Source: Mesostigma viride (taxonomy: Eukaryota > Streptophyta > Mesostigmatophyceae > Mesostigmatales > Mesostigmataceae). From it: a DNA stretch of 31,091 nucleotides. Both the position numbers and the translations under genes were made by a program. Shown in pieces: positions 21,890-30,364 of this stretch. The notes under the pieces were generated by a model, which was given only the letters and a program-made list of their open reading frames with translations, had not been told where the DNA came from and did not search any database. Where the stretch lies: NCBI GenBank assembly GCA_009746045.1, contig RPFO01000707.1, forward strand, positions 1 through 31,091. The letters run 5' to 3'. Position 1 is the stretch's first letter. Each line of letters begins with the position of its first letter.

Positions 21890-23224
21890 ATGACGAGCAA
21901 ACGCCTGTCGACGCAACGCAGTTTGGCGGATGCGCTCGCCCATGAAAATGCGGCAGCTGCGGCTGCAGCTTTGCCAGCTCCGGCAGGCAGCGGTGACACT
22001 AGTCGTGCACTGGTGGTCGCCCAGCAACCTCCCGGGCTCCATGCCTCGCCATCGGCATCGCCTGACCCTAAACGCGCCCGCTCCGCCGACAAAACAGGAG
22101 GGTCTTCACGCCCCTTGGAACCGCGCTGTCGGCTCCAACCTTTCCAGGTCGATGATCACGACTGGACCAACATGTCTCCGGCCGATGCTCTGCACTGCAT
22201 CTTCTTCGGGGACTACGCCTCGCTTTACGACCTGTGCCTCCATCTCCACGACAACAATCGCCTCCTCCTCCCGGACGGCCGCCGATGGAACGACATCCGC
22301 CTGCTGTTCAGGTGCGCTCGCCCTCAAATCCAGCATACCATCCTCAACTCCCTTCTCCAACGCTCTGACGGCGAGATCTGGGCTCCATCCATCTCCGCCC
22401 CCGCCCTCCGTTCCATCCTCACGGAAGCCTTTCAGCAGCAGTGACCCCCCTTGCTGCTGACGTCGCAGCAATGGGTGGTCCGCTGGCTGCTGAACTTCCT
22501 CACCTCACCGCCACCTCCACTGCCGTTTCCGCCTCCACTGCCGACATCAAAGCCCAGCTCCTCGACCTCGGCCAACGCCTTCAAGCCACAGCCAACGCCC
22601 TTGAGAGCTTGCATGACACCGCCGGCCTCACCGCCCAGGCGGGGAAGGACATCGCCGCCCAGCCGGCGCCTGCGCTGGCCCGGCCGGCGATGCTCCCTCC
22701 ACCTGGGCGGACTTAAGCAGCACACCACCTCCACCACCTCCACCATCTCGGCACAACTCAAGCAACAAGCCCTCGACCTTCGCGAGGAAGCCGACATCGC
22801 CCGGCGCAGCCACAATGTCATCGTCAAGCACTTCGACCAGCCGGTAGGTGAGACCTCCACGAGCCTTCTTGAGCTAGCATTTAAGCGCGCCATTTTTGCC
22901 CCCATGTTACTCACTGGTGAGCTGGACATGTCGGCTGTCCGCCTCCCCCGCGCGCGGGGGAAGGCTTGCCCGGCACCCGTGCTCCTCACCTTTAAGTACA
23001 TAGCGGACAAGCTGGCGTTCCTTAAATACCGCAAGAAGCTCTCGGAGACTCGCTTCACGCTGGACGACGACTTGACCCTGGCCCAGCAACAGCGGCGACG
23101 CGAGCTATGGCCGACCTACCTTCAGCTCCGGCAGAGCGCAAGGGGGAAGCCGGTATACTGGAGGGGGGCGGTCATCCACGTTGACCACAAGCCCTGGCAG
23201 CCCCCTCCTGCCACCTCAGACTAG
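21890..23224 (+). pseudogene. LINE ORF1-like RNA-binding protein, two frameshifts
   Basis: About 444 codons if read through. The first 184 (21890-22441) start at ATG and include an alanine-rich, low-complexity N-terminus, then a globular part (NMSPADALHCIFFGDY and RRWNDIRLLFRCARPQ). The frame then stops at TGA 22442 and continues in the -1 frame (22441-22714: coiled-coil-like, IKAQLLDLGQRLQATANAL). It returns to the first frame near 22715 for a helix (LDLREEADIARRSHNVIV), the core ELAFKRAIFAPMLLTGEL, VRLPRARGK, TLDDDLTLAQQQRRRELWP and GKPVYWRGAVIHV, ending at TAG. Known L1-type ORF1 proteins have the same order: coiled coil, RRM-like core, and a C-terminal domain ending in DDLT/WRGA-type motifs. 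The shifts look like decay, although the compensating pair could hide introns. Confidence 0.65.
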
Positions 23225-23672
23225 GAATATATATACCAGTAGTGTAGATTAGTAAGGCTTAGCCTAGCAAGTGGCCAACGCGCATGTGCGCCCATAATGG
23301 CCCCCATGGATGTTGCCTTCAGAATTTAGCCAAGCCATGCCTATAATGGGACCCCCATGGATGTTGCATTAAGAATTTAGCTATGCTATGCCTATGCAGA
23401 GAGATGCTCTCTGTCGAGAAGCCCTGCCCTAGCCCTTGTATAGCCATGATGATCTTCCCCCCCATGGCATGCTCCCCCACCCCTTAGCTGGGCATAGCGT
23501 GATAGACCATGAGGGTGCGGGTGCCCTGGTGCACCTAGAGCAAGTGTTGCTTACATTCCACTCTTGCAGGAAGTAGCCTAGAATGTATTAAAAGCCATAT
23601 GCCCCTTCTCAGGGATATGTGCTACATATTCTCCCAACCGAGTTATGTTACAATTCAATTCAATTCAATTCA
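23225..23672 (+). other. 3' UTR and (CAATT)n tail of the ORF1-only element
   Basis: About 426 nt from the ORF1 stop to GAGTTATGTTA, then four CAATT units. It matches the reverse complement of 20361-20804. Conservation of the 3' UTR between two independent copies fits its use as the recognition region for a partner reverse transcriptase. Confidence 0.65.
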
Positions 23673-23684
23673 ATAGAGGACAAC
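23673..23684 (+). repeat. Target-site duplication, right copy (12 bp)
   Basis: ATAGAGGACAAC directly after the (CAATT)n tail. It pairs with 21726-21737. Confidence 0.8.
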
Positions 23685-23938
23685 GATCGAGCCCCCCCCT
23701 GTGGGGAAGCGCCCGCGTGTGCAAACCCGCGGGAGGCACGCCAGACAGCTCCCCTAGGGTAGCGTGATGCTGTTTAGATAGATGTTGTAGTTAGTGATGC
23801 TGTTAGATAGATGTTGTAGGTAGCTGATGTAGATAGATTAGACCGGTAGGACTGTTTGCACCCATCCATCCATCCACCGGGGTTAATGCTCCGTGACTCC
23901 CCAATGGGAGCACGAGTCTAATTAATTAATTGATTAAT
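23673..23938 (+). pseudogene. LINE reverse transcriptase end (part 2) and 3' UTR
   Basis: The frame cut at 21737 resumes here (IEDNDRAPPCGEAPACANPR) and stops at TAG 23760-23762. A short 3' UTR follows. It includes two imperfect copies of a 32-bp segment (GATGCTGTTTAGATAGATG, near 23,767-23,835) and a CATCCATCCATCC stretch, and ends with an (AATT)n-type tail at 23918-23938. The tail type matches that of the inverted ORF1 copy, so this LINE family is a candidate for the autonomous partner. Confidence 0.5.
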
Positions 23939-24270
23939 ATTGTTTATGCCCCTGGCCGTTCTCCCCTCCCCCGGGTTCCCCTTCTAGTATCACCCAACAA
24001 CCATGCAATATACGTCTTACCTGGCCCCGGGCTGTCCCTGTCAAGTCTACGTGAGTATGATGCGTCGCTGGTTTTCCGGCTGCTGGCCCTGTCATCCTCG
24101 ATCCATCGTTCCCGACATCCAGACTTGGTAATCACAGTACGTGCACGTGTCATGAACTACGATCGATCACATGCTTAAGTATGACCCAAGGTTAGAAGAC
24201 AAACCTTTAGCCTGTTACTAAGGACTTGCAAACCTAGCACACCAGGAGTCTGCATGTGCATATGACAGCC
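23939..24270. other. Intergenic, no gene seen
   Basis: An 82-codon ORF spans 23930-24178 with no motif. Nothing else is supported. Confidence 0.4.
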
Positions 24271-24494
24271 CTGATATATAATATAGCACAGCGTTGTTGC
24301 ACCTACCCACCCAATCACCTGCAAACATCCCCACCTCCCCCACCCCATTGCATTCATGTTAATATCATAGTACATAGTATACTGATATATAATATAGCAC
24401 AGCGTTGTTGCACCTACCCACCCAATCACCTGCAAACATCCCCAACTCCCCCACCCCATTGCATTCATGTTAATATCATAGTACATAGTATACT
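24271..24494 (+). repeat. 111-bp tandem duplication
   Basis: Two copies of a block starting CTGATATATAATATAGCAC and ending CATAGTACATAGTATACT, at 24271-24381 and 24382-24494. They differ by one substitution (CCCCACCTCC versus CCCCAACTCC) as read. It is non-coding. Confidence 0.9.
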
Positions 24495-24731
24495 CATGTA
24501 GTATGACTAGGGATATCGCGCATGATTAAAACATTTGCGCGTAGTCATGCACACACTTATCCAAGATCAAACCGACAACTTATTATGACTATAAATGTGC
24601 GAGTACAGTGAACAAATGCTCGCGTGAGAGAAAACATGCCTGCACCCTTATCAGGCGGTCGCTTTGAATCCCTGGCTAGCTTACCACGGCAAACCGCATC
24701 AGTGGAACAAAGTGGAATAAATATACATCAT

Positions 24732-26482
24732 TCAGAAGACATGCATGGACTGGCGCATATATCTAACCCATCGCTGACTCACAAGCGAAAACCACATCAC
24801 GCCGTGCAGGCACGCTTGCTCCTGTGCGCAGAGGTGAGCGGCTGCGCCGGCCGCAAGTACCAACTTGACACCCAGGCTGGTGAGCACCAGGAACAGGAGG
24901 TACCACGCCACCATGAGCACTGCTTGCGAGATGACAGCAGGCAGCAGTAGCCACGTCCCAGACGCCCCGGAATTACTCTCCGCCGCCCTGCCGCCCTTCC
25001 TGTCGCCAAACATCGCATTATACTTTTCCACGCCACGAGCCACAAGCAGGCACCTGCTGCTGCCCACGCCCCCAGCACGCCTAAAAGCATGCTGCCCCCT
25101 CAAGCACCCACGGGCAAGTTTCAGTAGCAAAGGCTCACACACTTTTCCCCTGCCGCCCCTGCTGTCATCCGGCACCATTGCTGCAGCAGTTAGAGGAGGC
25201 ATGGGCTGACACAGCCCATCAGCACTGTCATCCGCCACCGCCCTTCCTGCCTCCTTCCCTGCCTCATCAGCACTATGATGTACACCAAATATACATGGGA
25301 GGTGGGGAAAATGGAGGCTCCACCATCGGCCCCCCTTCTCCTGCCCATTCAATTGCCCCTTGTCTTGTCCCTCGTTGTCTTGCCTCCCTTTCTCCCCCGC
25401 CCCCCGCTCATCCCTCTCCCCTGGTCGCATGAGTGTGAGCCACATCACTGTCTGCCGGCACATGGGGCAGACGAGGGGGGTACTGGTGGCGGCGAACCGG
25501 TGCTGCCACACGCGCAGGATGCAGGCGCCTGCGCCAACAGCGGTGATGTGTGCATGAAGGTGGGACGATCATTAGCATGCATGCAGCCAATGCCATGCAG
25601 GCAATGGGCATCCAGCTAGGCGGAGAGTCATTGACCAGCAGGAGACTCTCCGCACTCACCCTCCTCTAAGCAGTGGCGCGGGAGCAGCCAAATAGCCAAG
25701 ATGCCCGAATAACCACACCACACGAACCGCATGGTGACAGAGACGCCAACATGCGAGGGGCAAGGTGATACCTCATGCACGCTTTTTTGCCATCACGCAT
25801 GCATTAAGCACCCACCCGTGGTCCATAAGGCCCACCGCTGGTTTCTTCTCCGGAGCGCCCACCACCCACGCCCACCCAATTGCAGGCATCGGTAGAATTT
25901 TCTCTGCCCCCCACCGCAGGCGTTGATAAACCTTCCCCGGCACCCACCAAACGACCAACCACCTGACAGAACCAGTGCCCGCAGCGGGTGCAGCAACAAA
26001 AAGTGTTCAACAGTGGCGGCCGGCATGCTTCCCCTATGCCTGCCTCAATCATGCACCCACCACAGAACCCGTTGCATGGGGTGCCGCACCCACCACAGAA
26101 GAAGTGCCCGCAGTTGGTGCGGCAGGGGGTATCCAGTGGCTCCCAGCAAAGCGCGCACTTGTCATCATCCATGGGTGAAGAGGGCGTTACCACCTCGGAC
26201 ATCGGGTCGCCGCTTTCCACAGGATCTGAAGACAGGGAAGGTGGGCCGTCAGGTACCAACAGCCAACCGTGTCGAGGTGAAATGTTAGGGGTGCAGGAGA
26301 CAGCAGGCACGAGGCACAGCCACAGCTCAGACGTATACTAATAATGATCATTATTAAAGAATTAATTCTGGCAACAAATATCGCGTTACTGGCCCCCGAT
26401 GGCAACAGGACTGATCGTCCTTATCTACGCTTGTGTGAGTTGCAGGTGATATTTCTGACATACGTGGGCCTGAGGGTTCCAT
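24732..26482 (-). CDS. RNF170-like RING-finger E3 ubiquitin ligase, spliced
   Basis: The model is complement of join(24732..25528, 26094..26225, 26464..26482), 315 codons. Both introns are GT-AG and phase 1. Across the 565-bp intron the reading is TNCGHFFC-GACI, so the zinc site is completed by splicing. Counting from the ATG at 26202, the C3HC4 RING ligands are C16, C19, C31, H33, C36, C39, C57 and C60 (CPMCRQTV). TNCGHxFCGACI and CPxCRQTV are hallmarks of RNF170, and a later EKYNAMF matches its YNRRF element. A hydrophobic segment (PAVISQAVLMVAWYLLFLVL) lies near the C-terminus, as RNF170 is an ER membrane protein. The family's DUF1232 end is not clear, and another intron may lie between the RING and the YN motif. 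The first 6-codon exon is the least certain part. Confidence 0.65.
25529..26093 (-). other. RING-gene intron with duplicated zinc-site pieces
   Basis: 565-bp intron, donor GTGGGT and acceptor GTTGGCGCAG. The exon end and donor (TTCTGTGGTGGGTGC) are repeated 33 bp further in (minus strand, 26067-26053). A third, diverged copy reads TGCGGGCACTGGTTCTGTCAG (25983-25963), encoding CGHWFCQ. Only the first donor keeps phase with the downstream exon. Confidence 0.55.
26339..26369. other. Two adjacent perfect palindromes
   Basis: TAATAATGATCATTATTA (26339-26356) is an 18-bp perfect palindrome, and AGAATTAATTCT (26358-26369) a 12-bp one. They fall in the putative first intron of the RING gene, or just upstream of it if that exon is wrong. 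Confidence 0.6.
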
Positions 26483-28138
26483 GGCATCTGCCAGGGTGCG
26501 CTCTCTGCCCACCAGAAAACCGCGGGGGGCGTACAACCGGGTCACGAACGGGAGAGCCAAATCCGCAGATGCGAACAAACAATCTCAGACAATGTAGCAG
26601 TTACGCAAGAATGGCCGGGGTACCTGCTGGTAATGCGTACAAATGATCGAAAAAGGCCCCAGGGGAGCGGCCGCCAGGTTGTGTGCGAGCGGGGAGTGGC
26701 CACCTGGTTGAGTGCAAGCGGGGGTATCTACCAGGTTGTGTGTATGGAGGAGGGAAGTGTCAACCGGGCGTGTCTTGTTTGCTCAAGCCTCGTGTGGCCA
26801 CGTGAGGCACCCCGCACAGTGCAGGTCGGTTACCTTATGTCGGTCAGTTAGTTCTCACACGGGCAGGTCGTGGGCATCGTGAGAGGGCCAGCAACAGCCA
26901 CGCAAGTAACCGCCCTTCCCTCTTCTGGCCTACTAGTCAGCGGGAGCATGGAACTAGTGGGGGGAGTGGGCAGGCTGATGGTTAAAGCGGTGATGGCATG
27001 ATGACCTAGCATGAGTGGCCGCAGGGATATTCAACAGGCCGGATGTAGCTAGAATTCGTGAACAGAGAGAAGAAGATCGTGAGCACGAGACATGTAACTC
27101 ATAGCTCATTTGTAGGCACGAGAGGCTTATGAGAAAACTCATGGCTGTTTATAGCCCACGCGGAGCTAACCCCCAAGGGGATTACAGTTACACTCGGGGA
27201 ACGAAGGACAGTAAAAAAATGGGTTCATGGAACACCAACGGGCAGGAGTTGCTGCCGCTGTTCGGTCGCAGCAGGCATCAGAATGAGCAAACTGTGCTAT
27301 TTAGGGTAGAACCCATGCTATGAAGGGGAGAAGCAATCTAGTGTTGACTTGGAGGCTCACCTGGTTATGAGGTTGGGTATGCCATCAAGTCGCCGCTCCC
27401 CAGGTCATACAATCATGCATGATAAGTTATCGCTTGAAGCGATCGGCGAAGGTATCCGTACGCGTGCCGTCGTCAGCGAGGGGAAAGTCACACAGGCGCC
27501 CTGAATTAAATCACTGTTGCAACCTGAATTTGTAAAAAAAGTACTGAGCGACTCTCTCTAGCAACGCCAATATCAGACGTATCATGCCGAAAGCTCAAGA
27601 GCACTTCAAAAACCTTGCACTAGCAACACAGTAGCCTCGGGTTCACAATTCAAATGGGCAGGGCCCAATTCAGCGCATCCGTGGGCTAGCACTGCTGCAT
27701 CATGCCATTCAAAGACCGAGCGAGGGTCGGTCGGCATACCGAGTTGGGCCACCGGCCGCGGAGGTTGCCAGTATCACCATTAGCGTCATTGCGGATTGTT
27801 AGTCATGGTACCGCAGTAGACAACAGGCTGCAACCGCCGCTGCTGTTGATCGACAAACGCCTGGCACACTTCTAAAGTATATGAAGGCATAGAATTTTCC
27901 TCGACCCCCCGGTATCCTAGCTTCGATTTATACATCTTACAAAAAGGAGAAAGCCGCCCCGAGTTTTATTTACTTATTTATCCCTGATTTATTTCGATGT
28001 TTAATAATTGCACTGAGCAGCATGTCCTGACACTGCCGGAGGCGGCAGTTCAGGATACTATGCAGAAAAGGTATGGACAGTTCGTATCTGCCCGCGTTGG
28101 ACAGGAACGGCTTACTAGTCACTCGTAAGTCCTAGGCT
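26483..28138. other. Long intergenic stretch, no gene supported
   Basis: ORFs of 60-75 codons occur, but none has a motif or coherent splice structure. The only repeat noted is the degenerate 28-33 bp triplet listed separately. Confidence 0.4.
26674..26763 (+). repeat. Degenerate ~30-bp tandem repeat, three copies
   Basis: CCAGGTTGTGTGCGAGCGGG, CCTGGTTGAGTGCAAGCGGG and CCAGGTTGTGTGTATGGAGG begin copies of 29, 28 and about 33 bp. Confidence 0.6.
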
Positions 28139-28274
28139 CTAACCTGATGGAAAGGTCGCTTCCATGCTCGCTGCCATCGACCTGCAATGGGCACTCCCGG
28201 CTCCCCGCAGGCCTCGGCCGTGCCTCAAAGGACTAGGCCAGGCGGCCACGTGTCCATCTACCGGCGTGCTGCAG

Positions 28275-28299
28275 TTGTTGTTGTTGTTGTTGTTGTTGT
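28275..28299 (+). repeat. (GTT)n microsatellite
   Basis: Eight uninterrupted GTT units. They encode a leucine run in one frame of an 81-codon ORF at 28164-28409, which I do not regard as a gene. Confidence 0.85.
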
Positions 28300-28655
28300 G
28301 GCTTGTGGCCCACGCCGCACATGGGCAGCAGAGATTTGAGAAGGCCGAGGGCCAGGACACACGGCGTGCTGCAGTATGGAGTGACCTGGAAGTTGAACGT
28401 CGTAATTGATTCTTATATTCCACTGTAGTATGCTGGATGCGTTGTTCTGCGTATTTCGTGCCTAGTGAAATTTGTTTACGTTTCTATGTCAACCGTGTGA
28501 TGGGGTAGAGAAGTATCTGGTCCCGCCACAGAAAATCTGAACGAGCGCTGCATTTCTTGTCACGGGACGTACGTGGCCATGGGGATGATGAGCCGTTTGT
28601 TTCGAAGAGCTGTTTCAGTCTCGATTTTGCGTTTGCGTTTTCCCTTTTGCAAACC

Positions 28656-28853
28656 ATGCGCGGTCGCAGCTTACAGGTAGCGGAGCAAGAGGCTGCGGTC
28701 CATCTTGGTAGCCGTACGGTACGTGGTCTTTACTGGGCTTGCATTTTTTGTGTGAACGTCGTTGCCAAATTATTCTGTGTTGCCTTCTTAAGAATAGAGT
28801 GGCTATGGAAGGCCTATGTGGACGCGCGGTTAGCAACACTGAGACTGTATTAG
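28656..28853 (+). CDS. Possible small membrane protein
   Basis: A 65-codon ORF from ATG in context AAACCATGC, with a hydrophobic stretch (GLYWACIFCVNVVAKLFCVA) followed by a basic/aromatic tail. I recognise no family. The frame is open upstream to 28557, and an alternative reading has a splice donor at 28677, so start and extent are uncertain. It is listed because its composition resembles the putative membrane genes just downstream. Confidence 0.2.
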   Translation: MRGRSLQVAEQEAAVHLGSRTVRGLYWACIFCVNVVAKLFCVAFLRIEWLWKAYVDARLATLRLY

Positions 28854-29169
28854 TGCTGTGCTGATGGTAATGTCGGGTGTGATGAATTGCATTGCTTCGG
28901 AGGTGGATTTTTTTTCGTGCTGAAGAGACATCTGGTAACGACTCGGCGTTGTCCTGCAGGTGAGAATTATTTTGTCGTGTCCTGATTTTTTTTCGAAGGT
29001 ATTCAGAAAATTATCTAAATGGCCAATTGCCAAACTACTCACTGTGGGATGCCTGAATTTAGGATCCTCTCATGCTTCATGAACGTGTGCGTAGGTACAT
29101 ACCACTGAGTATGAAATCTTCTTTGTTGTTTGTCTGTGTTTTTGCATGACCTGTTTACTCTCAGCGACC
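28854..29169. other. Intergenic or intronic, nothing seen
   Basis: T-rich on the plus strand, with several acceptor-like tracts (for example ACTCTCAG just before the ATG at 29170). No exon is supported. Confidence 0.35.
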
Positions 29170-29694
29170 ATGGCAGAGTTGTATGTCGCGAGGTGGCTGG
29201 GTCTGGTGTGCACCGCGATCCTTGTGGGGTGCTTGGTGCATCTGGAAAGGGAGAGGCCAGACGTTGGCGGTGCAGGTGAGCATTGCGGCATTTTTGTTGT
29301 TGCCATGTGTTATATTGCGTGATGAAACGAGTTACTAGTGGTGCATTGGTTCATTTATTCCTTGATATTGTGTACCCTGGATGTTAGCGTACCATGCCTT
29401 GTGCACCATGTTAATGTTCTGCTGTGTTACTATGTGTGTCGTGTTATGTCTATCCAGGTTTGCTTATGTCACCGATGCAGGTGGTGTACGTGGCGGGGTT
29501 TCTGCACGACCTGCTTAGGGGTAAGATTTGGCTGATGTCGGAGAATGCTCCAACATTGTTAGAACGATTGTCTGGTTGTGGCAGGTGTTGTGTGGATTTG
29601 GTGTGCCCTTTGGTTGCTGTGCTCCATTTTCTATATGTTCTCCCTGACGATGATTGCCTGTGTTTGTACCATGGCCAATAACATACTGATTTAG
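29170..29694 (+). CDS. Putative three-exon small membrane protein
   Basis: The model is join(29170..29275, 29458..29520, 29585..29694), 92 codons. The start is in a good context (CGACCATGG). Donors are GTGAGC and GTAAGA, acceptors TATCCAG and GTGGCAG. Both introns are phase 1 and the frame stays open through all three exons. Exon 1 has a hydrophobic segment (LGLVCTAILVGCLVHL). Exon 2 adds QVVYVAGFLHDLLRG. Exon 3 is strongly hydrophobic (WIWCALWLLCSIFYMFSL). No family is recognised. The last 25 bases (TMANNILI and stop) lie inside foreign filler DNA beginning at 29670, so the present C-terminus is not the original one. Confidence 0.4.
29662..29669 (+). repeat. hAT-type target-site duplication, left copy
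   Basis: GTTTGTAC, identical to 30313-30320. It is 8 bp long and fits the hAT preference nTnnnnAn. Confidence 0.65.
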
Positions 29695-29828
29695 AGCTTC
29701 ATAAATTTCTTTTGGTTTTGGAATAAGAGAAGCAACCTCTGCTAATTGGAAAATAGAATTTTCTGGATACTCTATCATAAGGTGTACATCAAATGGAAGT
29801 TTTGTATAATACCTGATTTTTGAAATAA
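29670..29828 (-). other. Captured filler: Rpe and ClpX gene fragments
   Basis: 159 bp between the left target-site duplication and the left TIR of the MITE. The minus strand has one open frame. It begins with KIRYY, TKLPFDVHLMIEYPE, the substrate-binding motif region of ribulose-phosphate 3-epimerase (typical LPxDVHLMIExPE). It continues without a stop into LIPKPKEIYEALNQYVIGH, the conserved start of the ClpX AAA+ domain (typical IPxPxEIxxxLdxYVIGQ). The two proteins are unrelated, and each piece is only about 20-25 residues. The codons are AT-rich, unlike the surroundings, which suggests bacterial DNA. It is neither a functional gene nor an exon. A cloning or assembly chimera is the alternative. 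Confidence 0.6.
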
Positions 29829-30312
29829 CAGGGTTCGGCGTAAAAGGGTTTACGTTACGTGAACACGTGATTACGTTGACGTAATTACGTGTGTTTTGCG
29901 TTACAAAAATGGGCAGTAATGCCTTAACGTACGTCGTCCTTTACATTGCCTTTCTACGTCATTGTCCGCGTAAAAACGTAACGTAAAGTGGACGTAACGT
30001 AAACCCGTGTGGGAATGTCGGCAGATGGTTGCAAGGTGAAGGGGTTCATGTAGGCCTAATGGCGCCGCGTCGCGCCTCGTCGGCGCAACGCCAGGTGGTG
30101 CACGGACAGCAGTGTCTAGTTTTTGCAAGGAAATGGTGGAAAATACGAGCTTTTGCGTGAGCTTTTGTGGAGTTTTACGTTTTCACACTACGTTACTTGT
30201 TTACGTTACGCACGTAAACATTTACGTCGATTTTACGTTTTACGTTACCCTTTTTTCCATTTTACGTGTTTAGGTTACGTCAACTCCCTGACCCCCTTTA
30301 CGCCCAACCCTG
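29829..30312. mobile_element. hAT-like MITE rich in ACGT motifs
   Basis: 484 bp. The left end is CAGGGTTCGGCGTAAAAGGG and the complement of the right end is CAGGGTTGGGCGTAAAGGGG, matching at 18 of 20 positions. CAGGG termini and an 8-bp duplication (GTTTGTAC, right copy directly adjacent, left copy 159 bp away) point to the hAT superfamily. The subterminal regions hold 22 ACGT cores within 29852-30280, mostly as TTACGT, TAACGT and GACGTAA, leaving a 120-bp ACGT-free centre. Repeated subterminal motifs are typical transposase-binding sites. There is no coding capacity. Confidence 0.7.
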
Positions 30313-30320
30313 GTTTGTAC
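30313..30320 (+). repeat. hAT-type target-site duplication, right copy
   Basis: GTTTGTAC directly after the right TIR. Removing 29670-30320 joins the preceding exon to CGGTC-type sequence (reading GTAC then GGTCTG) without other change. Confidence 0.65.
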
Positions 30321-30364
30321 GGTCTGTTGCTGTTTTTAGTGGGGTGCTTGTTGCAGTGCTGGCA

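Larger units (their letters stand above)
21738..23672 (+). mobile_element. ORF1-only LINE (HAL1-like), full length
   Basis: A 1935-bp insert between 12-bp duplications. It has a 5' UTR of about 150 nt, an ORF1-like gene at 21890-23224 (two frameshifts), a 3' UTR of about 426 nt, and a terminal microsatellite tail with four CAATT units (23651-23672). There is no endonuclease or reverse transcriptase, so it would need a partner LINE. The layout is that of mammalian HAL1 (half-L1) elements. The presence of a 5' UTR, an ORF start and exact flanking duplications argues that this is a complete unit and not an L1 truncated at its 3' end. Confidence 0.7.

Noticed and set aside
20360-23672. One large TIR transposon or DIRS element with ~230-bp inverted repeats
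   Set aside because: The inverted similarity covers a 3' UTR and coding end, each copy ends in its own AATT-type tail, and each has its own candidate target-site duplication. They are two independent LINE-type insertions.
28164-28409. 81-codon ORF with a leucine run that looks like a signal peptide
   Set aside because: The leucines come from a (GTT)n microsatellite, and the opposite strand is equally open as an asparagine run. There is no other support.
29515-29778. 87-codon minus-strand ORF as a ClpX gene
   Set aside because: Only about 20 residues are ClpX-like. The rest is antisense to the putative exon or is an Rpe fragment. There is no Walker A motif.
29670-30312. A 643-bp element starting with CATGG at the left duplication
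   Set aside because: CATGGCCAATA matches the right terminus poorly, whereas the CAGGG end at 29829 matches it at 18 of 20 positions. The extra 159 bp is better explained as filler.
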